DNA of 64,000 nucleotides from Cellulophaga fucicola. GTDB lineage: Bacteria > Bacteroidota > Bacteroidia > Flavobacteriales > Flavobacteriaceae. The notes below the pieces were generated by a model, which was given only the letters and a program-made list of their open reading frames with translations, was not told where the DNA came from and made no database searches. The position numbers were made by a program, and so were the translations under genes. Location: positions 689,579 through 753,578 of the forward strand of contig NZ_FPIY01000002.1 in the NCBI RefSeq assembly GCF_900119145.1, in the 5' to 3' direction. Positions 1 through 8,801 of the stretch are shown here, piece by piece; positions within the stretch are counted from its first letter, which is position 1, and each line of letters begins with the position of its first letter.

Positions 1-373
1 CGTCTTCAAAAAAAGATTGCACACCTATACTTAACCTATTCACCTTAGATGCCGCTAATTGGTTTATTTTTAAGATTGATAAGTCGTCAGGATTTGCCTC
101 TAGGGTAATCTCTGGGTCTTTAGTTACAGCATAATGTGCATAAACTGTTTCTATAAGCTGATTAATTTCTTCAGTATCCAAAACAGATGGTGTTCCACCT
201 CCAAAATAGATCGTTTCTACGTTGGTATTTGCAAACTCACTTTTACGTAAAACTAGCTCCATAGAAATAGCCTGAAGCATTTCTTCTTTTTTCCCCATTG
301 TGGTAGAAAAATGAAAATCGCAATAATGACACGCTTGCTTACAAAACGGAATATGAATATAAATACCTGCCAT
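1..373 (-). CDS. hemW: HemW-like radical SAM heme chaperone (3' end cut by window)
   Basis: This is the N-terminal 124 codons of a radical SAM protein of the HemW (oxygen-independent coproporphyrinogen oxidase-like) family, which handles heme rather than oxidising coproporphyrinogen. The start codon is ATG at 373-371, giving MAGIYIHIPFCKQACHYC; CKQACHYC is the CxxxCxxC motif that binds the SAM-coordinating 4Fe-4S cluster. Further on come FGGGTPS (the GGGTP motif), LEANPDD and IGVQSF, all typical of the family. The frame is open to the window edge, so the C-terminal HemN domain lies outside. The start is only 7 bp from the ruvC stop, so the two genes are probably co-transcribed. The HemW/HemN distinction rests on the N-terminal motif and length of the leader. 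Confidence 0.9.
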   Translation of the reverse strand, partial: MAGIYIHIPFCKQACHYCDFHFSTTMGKKEEMLQAISMELVLRKSEFANTNVETIYFGGGTPSVLDTEEINQLIETVYAHYAVTKDPEITLEANPDDLSILKINQLAASKVNRLSIGVQSFFED

Positions 374-380
374 TATATTT

Positions 381-935
381 TTATTTTTTTACTCTGCTTT
401 GGTTTTGCTTTACAAAAGAATCCCAACCAGAATAACTTTTACCCGTTTCTATTTTATTGCTATTATAATAATGACAAACTGCAGCTGCCAACCCATCTGT
501 AGCATCTAAGTTTTTAGGCAATTCTTTTAAACCCAAAAGGTTTTGCAACATACCAGCCACCTGTTCCTTACTTGCATTACCACTACCCGTTATTGCCATT
601 TTAATCTTCTTTGGCATATACTCAGTTACCGGTATTTCTCTTGATAAACCTGCAGCCATAGCCACACCTTGCGCACGCCCCAACTTTAACATAGACTGTA
701 CGTTTTTACCAAAAAAAGGAGCTTCTAACGCCATTTCATCAGGATGATATGTATCTATAAGTTCTATGGTACGCTCAAAAATTAATTTTAGCTTAGTGTA
801 TGGGTCTTTGTATTTCTGCAACAACAACTCGTTCATTTGCAAAAATTCCATCTTTTTACCTACAATTTTTATAAGTCCAAAACCCATAATTGTAGTTCCA
901 GGATCTACCCCTAAAATTATTCTTTCTTTAGACAC
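381..935 (-). CDS. ruvC: RuvC crossover junction endodeoxyribonuclease
   Basis: RuvC is the Holliday-junction resolvase that cuts the junction held by RuvAB in homologous recombination. The 184-aa length is normal for the family. The four acidic residues of the RNase H-like active site are visible: D11 in GVDPGT, E71 in LEAPFFG, and D144 and D147 in LDATDG. The motif KLGRAQG, typical of RuvC, is at about residues 84-90. ATG at 935 places the first strand motif at the expected distance from the N-terminus. The gene lies between a small lipoprotein gene (upstream, 6 bp gap) and hemW (downstream, 7 bp gap), all on the minus strand, so this is a compact operon. Confidence 0.95.
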   Translation of the reverse strand: MSKERIILGVDPGTTIMGFGLIKIVGKKMEFLQMNELLLQKYKDPYTKLKLIFERTIELIDTYHPDEMALEAPFFGKNVQSMLKLGRAQGVAMAAGLSREIPVTEYMPKKIKMAITGSGNASKEQVAGMLQNLLGLKELPKNLDATDGLAAAVCHYYNSNKIETGKSYSGWDSFVKQNQSRVKK

Positions 936-941
936 TAAATG

Positions 942-1418
942 TTATTTGGTATTTATGATTAACGGAATTCTAAATTTTGCCCTTACAGGTATTCCCCTTT
1001 TTAATGCAGGTCTCACTTTTGGCAAACTTCTAATGCCACGAGAAATAATACCATTAAATCCTGGTATCTGATTTGTAATTATAGAATCTTGCTCTATATC
1101 TAGGATAGATATTACACCTTTATCATTTATTAAGAAATCTATACGTATTGTATCTTTTATACTTCTATCTAATACAAATTCAAAATCTCCTAATATCTCT
1201 GAATAATGCAATAATAGCATTTCTTCAAAACACTTTTTTTGTTCTTCTTTTGACGCCAACTCATCGCACCCCTCAAACAACGGAAATTGATCTACGGCAT
1301 TCCAATCTATACCTTTCATCTCTTGCTCTATTAACTTCTGAGTTCTAACAGCCCTAGAATCGAAAAAATCACAAGAAACACAAAGAAATATCATAAGAAA
1401 TAAAGCTGCTCTTTGCAT
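942..1418 (-). CDS. small lipoprotein with TonB-C-like tail
   Basis: This 158-aa protein starts with a lipoprotein signal (MQRAALFLMIFLCVSC), with the lipobox Cys at residue 16. A segment with 'FPLFEGCDELASKEEQKKCF' follows, a Cys-pair pattern often seen in Bacteroidota proteins annotated as TonB-like. The C-terminal half ('IRIDFLINDKGVISILDI', then KVRPALKRGIPVRAKFRIP) looks like the beta-strand region of the TonB C-terminal domain (established pattern: 'P...G.....V..PI.F'). It is anchored to a membrane by lipid rather than by a TonB transmembrane helix, so it is unlikely to be a classical energy transducer. It is the first gene of the operon with ruvC and hemW. The specific role is unknown. 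Confidence 0.7.
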   Translation of the reverse strand: MQRAALFLMIFLCVSCDFFDSRAVRTQKLIEQEMKGIDWNAVDQFPLFEGCDELASKEEQKKCFEEMLLLHYSEILGDFEFVLDRSIKDTIRIDFLINDKGVISILDIEQDSIITNQIPGFNGIISRGIRSLPKVRPALKRGIPVRAKFRIPLIINTK

Positions 1419-1678
1419 AAAAATTGAATTCTAGGCGAAATTTACAATTTTTTAACCAAGTGAACAGCATAGACGCAAAATTACCGTAAGAACTAAGGCT
1501 TTTAATTAAAGCTAAAAAATACTCTTTAAAAGGGCTGTGTGTTAATTTTGACTTACACAGTAGCACTATTTTATCTAAAAAAGTCAATCTGTATACATTT
1601 AAGGTTAATTTTTCTATATTTATAACCCGACTAAAAGGAAAAAGCCTATAATTTTTTATATTAAAAAACTAAGGAGCT

Positions 1679-2563
1679 ATGAAACTAACATACAAACAAA
1701 CAGAAAAAAGACCTGAAAATTCTTTTCTTGCGCGCCAAGACAGAATGCCTTGTATAGAACAAAATTGGCATTTTCATAAAGAGTTAGAACTTATATACTT
1801 TATAAAAAGCACAGGTACACGTTATGTTGGTAACTCCATAGGTAATTTTGCTCCTGGAGAACTTTATTTAATAGGCAGTAACGTTCCGCATTTATTCAAG
1901 AATCATAAAGAATACTATGCCGACAAGCTAGAGGATGAAGCTGTTGACCTAGTTGTAATTAAGTTTGAACACAATTTTTTAGGTGAAAACTTCCTGGATT
2001 TAGCCGAAGCAAAACGTTTGCAAACTCTTTTTCAGAAAGCAAACATGGGACTTCAATTTTCTAAAGCAGCAACCTATTTGGCTCACAACCACATACTAGG
2101 ATTAGTAGGGAACCAAGGGCTTTCTAGAATAATTGGCTTATTAAAAATATTAGATATCTTATCTGTAAGTGAAAACTACAAACCTTTATGTTCTGAAGTT
2201 ATAACAAACACTTATAACAAGAATGAAAAAGACCGTATGGCTAGGGTAATTTTATTCCTTACTGAAAATTTTGACAAAAAAATAGAATTAGAAGAAGTTG
2301 CATCTATTGCTTTTATGACTCCAAACGCATTTTGCAGATACTTTAAAAAAAGAACACATAAATCTTTTACGCAGTACCTAAACGAAATAAGATTAAGACA
2401 TGCATGTAAACTATTAATAGAAGGCGAAATGCAAATTTCTACAGTTTGTTACCAATCCGGGTTTAACACATTAACCAACTTTAATAGACAATTTAAAACC
2501 TTAATGAAGGTAACTCCGTCTGAGTATATGGAAAAGTACAATCAAAAAATAGCAGCTATTTAA
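1679..2563 (+). CDS. AraC-family transcriptional regulator of the PUL
   Basis: This 294-aa cytoplasmic regulator has an N-terminal cupin-type sugar-sensing domain (about residues 15-110; 'NWHFHKELELIYFI' and 'YLIGSNVPHLF' are the two cupin strands) and a C-terminal double helix-turn-helix domain (about residues 185-285) with the AraC signatures 'EEVASIAFMTPNAFCRYFKK' and 'SGFNTLTNFNRQFK' followed by 'TPSEY'. It heads the polysaccharide utilization locus, reads in the same direction, and is the only DNA-binding protein in the locus. AraC proteins often bind direct repeats about 21 bp apart, which is the arrangement found at five promoters in this locus, so it is the natural candidate activator (inference). 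No copy of that operator is seen before this gene itself. Confidence 0.9.
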   Translation: MKLTYKQTEKRPENSFLARQDRMPCIEQNWHFHKELELIYFIKSTGTRYVGNSIGNFAPGELYLIGSNVPHLFKNHKEYYADKLEDEAVDLVVIKFEHNFLGENFLDLAEAKRLQTLFQKANMGLQFSKAATYLAHNHILGLVGNQGLSRIIGLLKILDILSVSENYKPLCSEVITNTYNKNEKDRMARVILFLTENFDKKIELEEVASIAFMTPNAFCRYFKKRTHKSFTQYLNEIRLRHACKLLIEGEMQISTVCYQSGFNTLTNFNRQFKTLMKVTPSEYMEKYNQKIAAI

Positions 2564-2588
2564 TATAAAAAATATTTAATTAGAAGAT

Positions 2589-2653
2589 GGTATAATAATG
2601 CTAACATGGGATAAAAACACTAGTACCAAAATTTAGTTTAAAAATTACATTTG
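2589..2653 (+). promoter_or_regulatory. PUL operator-promoter 1 (before GntP permease)
   Basis: Half-site 1 is GGTATAATAATG at 2589-2600 and half-site 2 is GATAAAAA at 2610-2617, starting 21 bp after the first. A perfect Bacteroidota -7 box, TACATTTG, is at 2646-2653, starting 36 bp after half-site 2. The same two spacings recur at four other places in the locus. No TTG -33 box is obvious, which fits an activator-dependent promoter. Confidence 0.75.
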
Positions 2654-2686
2654 ATTAATTAAAACAAATAACAACCATACCACCTT

Positions 2687-3991
2687 ATGCATGCCTTAAT
2701 TATTTTAGTAATCTGTATTGTTTTATTAATTGTAACAGTTACTGTTTTTAAAGTACACCCAATACCTGCGCTGCTTATATTTGGCCTAATTTTAGGTCTA
2801 GCCTCTGGAGGCTCGGTTACAACAGTAACAGAAAGCTTACTAAACGGCTTTGGCAACACATTAAAATGGATTGGTTTAATTATACTTTTTGGCGCTTTAT
2901 TAGGCGAGATACTATCTAATACTGGAGGATCAGACGTAATTGCAGATAGCATAATTACCCTTTTTGGCACTAAATACCTTCCATTAAGTATGGCCCTAAT
3001 AGGCTTTTTAATTGGTATTCCTGTATTTATGGATGTTGCATACCTAACACTACTCCCTACTTTACATGTATTATCTAAAAAATCTGGGCACTCAATTTTA
3101 GTCCTTGGATTATCTTTAGCAATGAGTTTAACTGTTGCACACGCTTTAATACCACCCACACCTGGTCCATTAGCTGTAGCATCAACATTTAATATTAATG
3201 CAGGCGAAATTATACCTCTAAACGTTGCTGTTGCAATTGCAGCTATAATTGGAGGATTAGCGTGGTTAAAATTCAATAAAAAAAACCTACAAACTACTAA
3301 CGAAATAGATAGCAGCAAAATAAATAAAACAGAACATAAAAAATTATCTGGCTACAAAAAGATATTACCATTTGCCGCTTTATTAGTTCCGCTTATTTTA
3401 ATGTCTACAGGTGCAATTGTTAAAGGAGAAAGTGCTTTTATAGCATTTATTAAAAACCCTATATGGTCCTTGTTAATAGGAATTCTTTTTGCTTTACCAC
3501 TCCTTGGCAAACAGAACTTCTCCACAAAATTAAATTCGCATTTTAATAACGCAGGTTCTAAAACAGCCATTGTTATTTTAATTACAGGAACAGGTGGTGC
3601 TTTTGGGCAAGTAATAAAAGACACTGGTATTGTTAGCTCTTTATTCTCTAATTCGGAGTCAATTTCTTCTATGGGTATAATTGTACCATTTCTACTTAGT
3701 ATGCTATTTACAACTGTTACAGGCTCTATTACTGTTTCACTAATAACCACGGCCTCAATTGTTGCACCACTAATTAGTAACGGCACGCTAGACCCAACGT
3801 TTACAACAGCTGCAATTTGTGCCGGATCATTAGGAATTATTCACGTAAATAGTAGCTTCTTTTGGCTATTTAAAGAAATACACAATGTATCCGTACCAAA
3901 ACTGCTAAAATCTTTTAGCTTACTTACCGCTGTAGTTTCTTTATCAGGCGGATTAATGGTTTTAATTGCCCACATACTCCTAAGCGACTAA
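2687..3991 (+). CDS. GntP-family sugar-acid/H+ symporter
   Basis: This 434-aa integral membrane protein is hydrophobic throughout, with about 12 predicted membrane segments. The family pattern is visible in 'GIPVFMDVAYLTLLPTLHVL' and 'HALIPPTPGPLAVAST', the latter being the proline-rich segment typical of GntP gluconate permeases. GntP proteins import aldonates or related sugar acids with protons. In this locus a plausible cargo is galactonate, 3,6-anhydrogalactonate or a 2-keto-3-deoxy acid (inference from the pathway genes downstream). It follows its own copy of the PUL operator and is followed by another, so it is probably a single-gene transcription unit. ATG at 2687 gives a normal N-terminus with a first helix directly after the start. 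Confidence 0.88.
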   Translation: MHALIILVICIVLLIVTVTVFKVHPIPALLIFGLILGLASGGSVTTVTESLLNGFGNTLKWIGLIILFGALLGEILSNTGGSDVIADSIITLFGTKYLPLSMALIGFLIGIPVFMDVAYLTLLPTLHVLSKKSGHSILVLGLSLAMSLTVAHALIPPTPGPLAVASTFNINAGEIIPLNVAVAIAAIIGGLAWLKFNKKNLQTTNEIDSSKINKTEHKKLSGYKKILPFAALLVPLILMSTGAIVKGESAFIAFIKNPIWSLLIGILFALPLLGKQNFSTKLNSHFNNAGSKTAIVILITGTGGAFGQVIKDTGIVSSLFSNSESISSMGIIVPFLLSMLFTTVTGSITVSLITTASIVAPLISNGTLDPTFTTAAICAGSLGIIHVNSSFFWLFKEIHNVSVPKLLKSFSLLTAVVSLSGGLMVLIAHILLSD

Positions 3992-4017
3992 TACAATAGT
4001 CAATTTTGTGCTTATAG

Positions 4018-4082
4018 GGTAAAATAATGCTGATCTAAGGTAAAATTCTTCAATATGCACATTTAATATTAAGGTTTCTTTG
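4018..4082 (+). promoter_or_regulatory. PUL operator-promoter 2 (before RhaT-like symporter and dau genes)
   Basis: Half-site 1 is GGTAAAATAATG at 4018-4029 and half-site 2 is GGTAAAAT at 4039-4046, a perfect 8-bp direct repeat 21 bp apart. The -7-like box TTTCTTTG starts at 4075, exactly 36 bp after half-site 2. This is the best-conserved copy of the five and probably drives the transporter and the anhydrogalactose pathway genes. Confidence 0.8.
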
Positions 4083-4154
4083 TGATATAAGGATGACTAG
4101 CTAATTACGCACACGCTCGCCATACCAACAACTAACACAAAAAACCACATTAAA

Positions 4155-5165
4155 ATGGATGCATACTCACTAGCAATTATACTCGTTGTATTTGCAAGTT
4201 TTTTTCAAGGAACTTTTGGACTAGGAATGAAATATATGGCTCCACTTAAATGGGAAGCTTGGTGGCTTGTACAGGCTTTTGTTGCTATGATTCTTATTCC
4301 TGTTATATGGGCATTAATTGTTATTCCAGATTTATTTAATATTATAGCCAGCACAGATTCTAGCACTTTTTGGACAGCCGCTTTATATGGCTTTTTATGG
4401 GGAATAGGAGGTATTCTTTTTGGTGTTAGCGTAGAAAAAACCGGAATATCTATTACTTACGGTATTGTTATGGGACTAGCAGCTTCAATGGGGTGTATTA
4501 TTCCTTTATTTCAAATAGAAGGTGCTTTTTCTCAGCCATCATTTCCAATAATACTAGCAGGTGTTCTATTACTTCTAATTGGCGTAGGCATCACCGCAAT
4601 TGCAGGTGTTAAAAGAGATAAACTCAAAAACAAAAACGAAGATTCTAATAACAAATCTATAAAAACAGGTGTATTAATCGCTGTTGCCTCTGGTGTATTG
4701 TCTGCCTTTTTAAATGTAGGCTTCTCTAATGCTGCTCCTGTAGCAAAAATAGCTGTAGACAATTATGGAACAAGTGCACAAAATGCAAGTTTAGCATCTT
4801 GGGTTGTTGTTTTAATTGGAGCATTTGCAATGAACGGCGGTTATGCTATTTACAGGTTAGCAAAAAATAACACATGGAGTTCTTTTAAAGTAAAAAATAG
4901 CAAAAAGGCATATCTATGGGCAATAGCTACTGGTGTTTTCTGGTTTGCAGCACTTGGCGTATACGGACAAGGAGCAGCTTTAATGGGAGATTTAGGACCT
5001 GTTATTGGGTGGCCAATTCTATTAGGCTTAGCACTAATAATAAGTAACATATGGGCATATAGAGCAGGAGAATGGAAAAACGCAAATGGTCCTTTTAAAA
5101 TACTTATTGGCGGACTAGCAGTACTTATTACTGCAATATGTATTCTAGGCTATGCCAACTATTAA
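4155..5165 (+). CDS. RhaT-like sugar/proton symporter
   Basis: This 336-aa membrane protein has about ten predicted transmembrane segments and a charged central loop (about residues 152-172, KRDKLKNKNEDSNN). The N-terminal 'QGTFGLGMKYMAPLKWEAWW' and the later 'GVLIAVASGVLSAFLNVGFS' are typical of the L-rhamnose-proton symporter (RhaT) family in the drug/metabolite transporter superfamily. No rhamnose genes are nearby. It is followed after 86 bp by the anhydrogalactose pathway, so the likely cargo is galactose or 3,6-anhydro-D-galactose released in the periplasm (inference). It is preceded by a PUL operator. Family assignment is firm; the substrate is not. Confidence 0.87.
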   Translation: MDAYSLAIILVVFASFFQGTFGLGMKYMAPLKWEAWWLVQAFVAMILIPVIWALIVIPDLFNIIASTDSSTFWTAALYGFLWGIGGILFGVSVEKTGISITYGIVMGLAASMGCIIPLFQIEGAFSQPSFPIILAGVLLLLIGVGITAIAGVKRDKLKNKNEDSNNKSIKTGVLIAVASGVLSAFLNVGFSNAAPVAKIAVDNYGTSAQNASLASWVVVLIGAFAMNGGYAIYRLAKNNTWSSFKVKNSKKAYLWAIATGVFWFAALGVYGQGAALMGDLGPVIGWPILLGLALIISNIWAYRAGEWKNANGPFKILIGGLAVLITAICILGYANY

Positions 5166-5251
5166 ATAATAACACACAATAACCATAATTATAAAAATAC
5201 AATCCTAATCGCTTATAAAACTTTTTAGGATCAAAAAAAATCCACTTTGGT

Positions 5252-6418
5252 ATGAAGATAAAAAACATAGAGCCTTACGTAATTAGCCATGAGTTGGATA
5301 CTCCCTTTTATTTTTCGCAATGGCAGTATAACACTAGAAAAATATGTCTTGTAAAAATTACACTAGAAGACGGCACATATGGCTGGGGAGAAGGCTATGG
5401 CCCAGCAGGTGTAATTAAAGCAGGTATAGAGTTTTTTAGACCCTTTTTAATAGGCAAAAAAGCAATTGAGAACGAGGTCTTATGGCAAGAAATGTACAGA
5501 AGATCTATGGATTATGCCAGAAGCGGAAGCTTACAAGCTGCCCTAAGCGCTATTGATGTTGCATTATGGGATCTTAAAGGAAAAATACTAAATATGTCCG
5601 TTGCTGTTCTTTTAGGCGGATTAAAAAACCCAACTATACAACCTTACGCTACCGGATTATATTTTACCCGCGTAGACGATTTAGAAAAAGTCCTAATAGA
5701 AGAAGCAAAGCTTTACAAATCACAAGGTTTTAAAGCCATAAAAATGAAAGTAGGCTTAAGCATTGAAGAAGATGTAAAGTATGTGGCTGCCATACGCAAA
5801 GCCATTGGAGATGATATTAGATTAATGATTGATGCCAACCACGCTTACAGCTACCAAGAGGCAATAGAACTTTGCAGAAAAGTAGAAAAATATAGTATTT
5901 CTTGGTTTGAAGAACCCGTATCTCCAGAAGATTATGAAGGTTACAGAAGATTAAGAGAAAACACAACAATACCAATTGCTGGTGGCGAGTGCGAGTATCT
6001 AAAATTCGGTTTTAAAAGATTATTAGAAAACGAGTGCGTAGACATAGCACAACCAGACATCTGTGCCTCTGGAGGTTTAACAGAGGCCAAAAGAATTGCG
6101 ACACTTGCCCAAGCATTTAACAAAGATATTGTTCCGCATTCTTGGGGTACTTGGATTGCTATTAGCGCAGCCGCACATTTTGTTGGCAACCTAGATAAAA
6201 ATCCAGGTAGAATGTATAATGACTTACCAACAATGGAATTAGACAGGTCTGAAAATGCGCTAAGAGACATTGTTACAAAATGCGATCTTACTATTAATAA
6301 CGGACTATTATGCGTTCCTAATACTCCTGGTTTAGGTGTAGATGTAAATATGGACGAATTAGAAAAATACCTTGATAAAGAAACCCATTATAATGAAAAA
6401 AGATTTGAAATTCGGTAA
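5252..6418 (+). CDS. dauB: 3,6-anhydrogalactonate cycloisomerase (enolase superfamily)
   Basis: This 388-aa member of the mandelate racemase/enolase superfamily most likely opens 3,6-anhydro-D-galactonate to 2-keto-3-deoxy-galactonate. Visible catalytic features are the K-x-K motif (K164 and K166 in AIKMKVG), metal ligands D194 (IDANHAY), E220 (WFEEP) and E246 (AGGECEY), and H296 in VPHSWGT as the opposing acid/base. The N-terminal capping domain spans about residues 1-125. The position directly beside an aldehyde dehydrogenase, a KDGal kinase and a KDPGal aldolase matches the anhydrogalactose route described for agar and carrageenan degraders. A galactonate dehydratase is the main alternative; it would leave the same product but start from galactonate. 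Its last 26 bp overlap the next gene. Confidence 0.82.
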   Translation: MKIKNIEPYVISHELDTPFYFSQWQYNTRKICLVKITLEDGTYGWGEGYGPAGVIKAGIEFFRPFLIGKKAIENEVLWQEMYRRSMDYARSGSLQAALSAIDVALWDLKGKILNMSVAVLLGGLKNPTIQPYATGLYFTRVDDLEKVLIEEAKLYKSQGFKAIKMKVGLSIEEDVKYVAAIRKAIGDDIRLMIDANHAYSYQEAIELCRKVEKYSISWFEEPVSPEDYEGYRRLRENTTIPIAGGECEYLKFGFKRLLENECVDIAQPDICASGGLTEAKRIATLAQAFNKDIVPHSWGTWIAISAAAHFVGNLDKNPGRMYNDLPTMELDRSENALRDIVTKCDLTINNGLLCVPNTPGLGVDVNMDELEKYLDKETHYNEKRFEIR

Positions 6419-7841
6419 TAAAAAACTATATATAAATGGCGAATTAAAGGATGCTTCTAACGGGGCATCTTTTGATGTAATATGTCCTGCTGATGAAAAA
6501 GCTGTCGCAAACATAGCGTGGGCTAGTAAAGAAGATACTGAGCACGCTTTAAAAACGGCGAAAGAAGGCTTTAAATACTGGTCTAACCTACCCATAAAAG
6601 AACGCCTAAATTGGATAGATAAGCTTAGAAATAAAATAATAGAAAAGAGCGATTTGCTACGAAGTAGTATTATGCACGAAATGGGTAAAACTTGGGAAGG
6701 AAGCGAAGAAGACCTTACAAGCATTACAAATTCTCTAAAATACTATTCTGAAGAAATTGTAAAACGTACCAATATAGAAATAGAAGACAAGGAAGGTACA
6801 CACCAACACCATATAGTCTCACAACCTTTAGGCGTTGCTGTCGCATTTTTGGCTTATAATTTTCCGCTTCTAAACTTAGGATTTAAGCTTGGTCCAGCGC
6901 TAGCAGCAGGCTGCAGCATTATTCTAAAACCGTCAGAGTTCTCACCCTTATCAGCATATATCATAGGAGAAATTTGTCATGAGATAAACTTTCCTAAAGG
7001 CGTGGTTACTGTTATTTGTGGCGATGTGTCTAACGTAGGTATTCCGTTATGCGAAAGTAAAATACCTAGACTAATTACAATGATTGGTTCTACAGAAACA
7101 GCTCAAAAATTAATAGAGCAAAGCAGTAAAACATCTATAAAAAGATATAGTATGGAATGTGGCGGCAATGCTCCTTTTATTGTTTTTGATGATGCAGATT
7201 TAGAGTTAGCTATAAACATAGGCGCAGCATTAAAGGTTGGTAATACCGGTCAAATTTGTGTTGCCCCAAATAGGTTTTACATTCACACTTCTGTACTTAA
7301 AGAATTTACAGAAGGTATGGTCCAAAAATTTAAAAACACAACCATTGGTTTTGGAAAAGATAACAAACCAGAAATGGGACCATTAACAAATAAACAATCT
7401 GTAGCAAAAGTACAACGCATATTAAAACAAGCTGTTTCGGAAGGCGGAAAAATAGAATTTGGTGGAAATACTTTAGAGCAACCTGGGTTTTATTTTGAAC
7501 CTACAGTAATAAGCATTAACAATCCTGAAGCTCCAGTTTTACAAGAAGAAATTTTTGGACCAGTAGCTACTATTGTTCCTTTTTCTGCTAAAGAAGAAGT
7601 AATAGAATACGCAAACAATACAGATGCAGGTTTAGCCTCTTATGTGTTTTCTAAAAACGATGAAACCTTGCAATACTTTTCAGATAAACTAGAGTTTGGA
7701 GAAGTACAATTAAACGGAGTAAAATATGATATTTACTTACCTCATGGTGGTGTTAAAAATAGTGGTATTGGCGTAGACTGCTCTACTTATGCGTTAGATG
7801 ATTACTTAATTAAAAAAAGAGTCACAAAAGCACTAAACTAA
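6393..7841 (+). CDS. dauA: 3,6-anhydrogalactose dehydrogenase (aldehyde dehydrogenase family)
   Basis: This NAD(P)-dependent aldehyde dehydrogenase probably oxidises 3,6-anhydro-D-galactose to its aldonate. I chose ATG at 6393 (482 aa, starting MKKDLKFGNKKLYINGEL) over an in-frame TTG at 6372, because the extra seven residues do not look like the family and the overlap with dauB is smaller. The catalytic pair is clear: general base E255 in SMECGGNAPF and nucleophile C289 in GQICVAPNRF. 'QEEIFGPVATIVPF' near the C-terminus is also typical. By sequence alone it resembles succinate-semialdehyde dehydrogenases; the substrate is inferred from the neighbours. Overlap upstream and immediate juxtaposition downstream suggest translational coupling. 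Confidence 0.85.
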   Translation: MKKDLKFGNKKLYINGELKDASNGASFDVICPADEKAVANIAWASKEDTEHALKTAKEGFKYWSNLPIKERLNWIDKLRNKIIEKSDLLRSSIMHEMGKTWEGSEEDLTSITNSLKYYSEEIVKRTNIEIEDKEGTHQHHIVSQPLGVAVAFLAYNFPLLNLGFKLGPALAAGCSIILKPSEFSPLSAYIIGEICHEINFPKGVVTVICGDVSNVGIPLCESKIPRLITMIGSTETAQKLIEQSSKTSIKRYSMECGGNAPFIVFDDADLELAINIGAALKVGNTGQICVAPNRFYIHTSVLKEFTEGMVQKFKNTTIGFGKDNKPEMGPLTNKQSVAKVQRILKQAVSEGGKIEFGGNTLEQPGFYFEPTVISINNPEAPVLQEEIFGPVATIVPFSAKEEVIEYANNTDAGLASYVFSKNDETLQYFSDKLEFGEVQLNGVKYDIYLPHGGVKNSGIGVDCSTYALDDYLIKKRVTKALN

Positions 7842-8801
7842 ATGGCACTACCAAACTACTTTATTAGCTGCGATTGGGGAACTTCTAATTTTAGATTACG
7901 AGTTGTAGAAACAACTACATTAACAATTTTAGCAGAACACAAAACTGACTGTGGCATAAAATTGCTTTATGAAAAATTTTTAAAGCAAAGAGAAAAAGAA
8001 CAAACTCAATTTTTTGCAGACTACTTAAAAAAACAGATGTCTAGTTTGCCTAAAGAGCACCAAAAACATATAATTGTTGCTGCAGGTATGGCATCTGCCA
8101 ATATTGGTTTGTTTGAGCTTAGTTATGCCGATTTCCCTTTAAACGCATCAGGAAATAATTTAATTTGGAAACATTTAATTTTTAACAATAACCTTGAGGT
8201 ACTTTTAGTTTCTGGCGCAAAAACTAGTTCTGGAATGATGCGCGGCGAAGAAATACAAGCCATTGGGCTAGCACAAGAATTAAAAGAATACAAAAAAGGG
8301 ATTCTTTTACTACCCGGAACACACAGTAAACACATTACATACAACAAAGAGATTTATACTGAATTAAAGAACTTTATGACAGGTGAATTATTTGAGGTAC
8401 TTTCTAAAAAAAGCATTTTAGTTAATTCGGTTAGCACTACCTCATCAACTGTTTTAGAAAAACCTTTTTTAGAGGGCGTTCAACTTGGGTTAGAAAGACA
8501 ATTAAGTGTTAGTTTATTTTCAATTAGAGCTAAAGATTTACTTCAAACTAGAACAAAAGAACAAAACTATTACTTTTTAAGCGGACTTTTAATTGGAGAT
8601 GAAATTAGCTACTTAGAACATACTACAGAAAACATATTTTTAGTTGCCCCAGATCCTGTTTTTAGCCTCTATAAAATCGCTTTAAAACAAATAATTAATC
8701 CAAAACAATTAATTCTCTTAGATGATAAAGTATTAGAGAATGCATTGTTATTAGGGCAAAAGAAAATTTTATTACAATATGAAAACGAACAACCCCTTTA
8801 A
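7842..8801 (+). CDS. dauC: 2-keto-3-deoxy-galactonate kinase (DgoK family)
   Basis: This 319-aa kinase of the DgoK family phosphorylates 2-keto-3-deoxy-galactonate at C6 with ATP. The N-terminal 'FISCDWGTSNFRLR' is the nucleotide-binding phosphate-1 motif of the family. Other family stretches are 'AAGMASANIGLFE', 'SSGMMRGEEIQAIG' and 'LLPGTHSKHI'. The ATG follows the stop codon of the dehydrogenase with no gap, and the last 23 bp overlap the start of the aldolase, so expression of the three is probably coupled. Length matches DgoK proteins. Specificity for the galacto over the gluco epimer is inferred from the family and context. Confidence 0.9.
   Translation: MALPNYFISCDWGTSNFRLRVVETTTLTILAEHKTDCGIKLLYEKFLKQREKEQTQFFADYLKKQMSSLPKEHQKHIIVAAGMASANIGLFELSYADFPLNASGNNLIWKHLIFNNNLEVLLVSGAKTSSGMMRGEEIQAIGLAQELKEYKKGILLLPGTHSKHITYNKEIYTELKNFMTGELFEVLSKKSILVNSVSTTSSTVLEKPFLEGVQLGLERQLSVSLFSIRAKDLLQTRTKEQNYYFLSGLLIGDEISYLEHTTENIFLVAPDPVFSLYKIALKQIINPKQLILLDDKVLENALLLGQKKILLQYENEQPL

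Noticed and set aside
1369-1587. 72-codon minus-strand frame upstream of the ruvC operon
   Set aside because: It overlaps the start of the lipoprotein gene in another frame, has no recognisable domain and no promoter-like sequence.
2659-3786. Long minus-strand frames (219 and 144 codons) opposite the GntP gene
   Set aside because: They are shadows of a hydrophobic transporter gene; their composition is that of a reversed membrane protein and no motif is present.
6372-6392. TTG as the start of the aldehyde dehydrogenase gene
   Set aside because: It adds seven residues without family similarity and enlarges the overlap with dauB; the ATG at 6393 is better.
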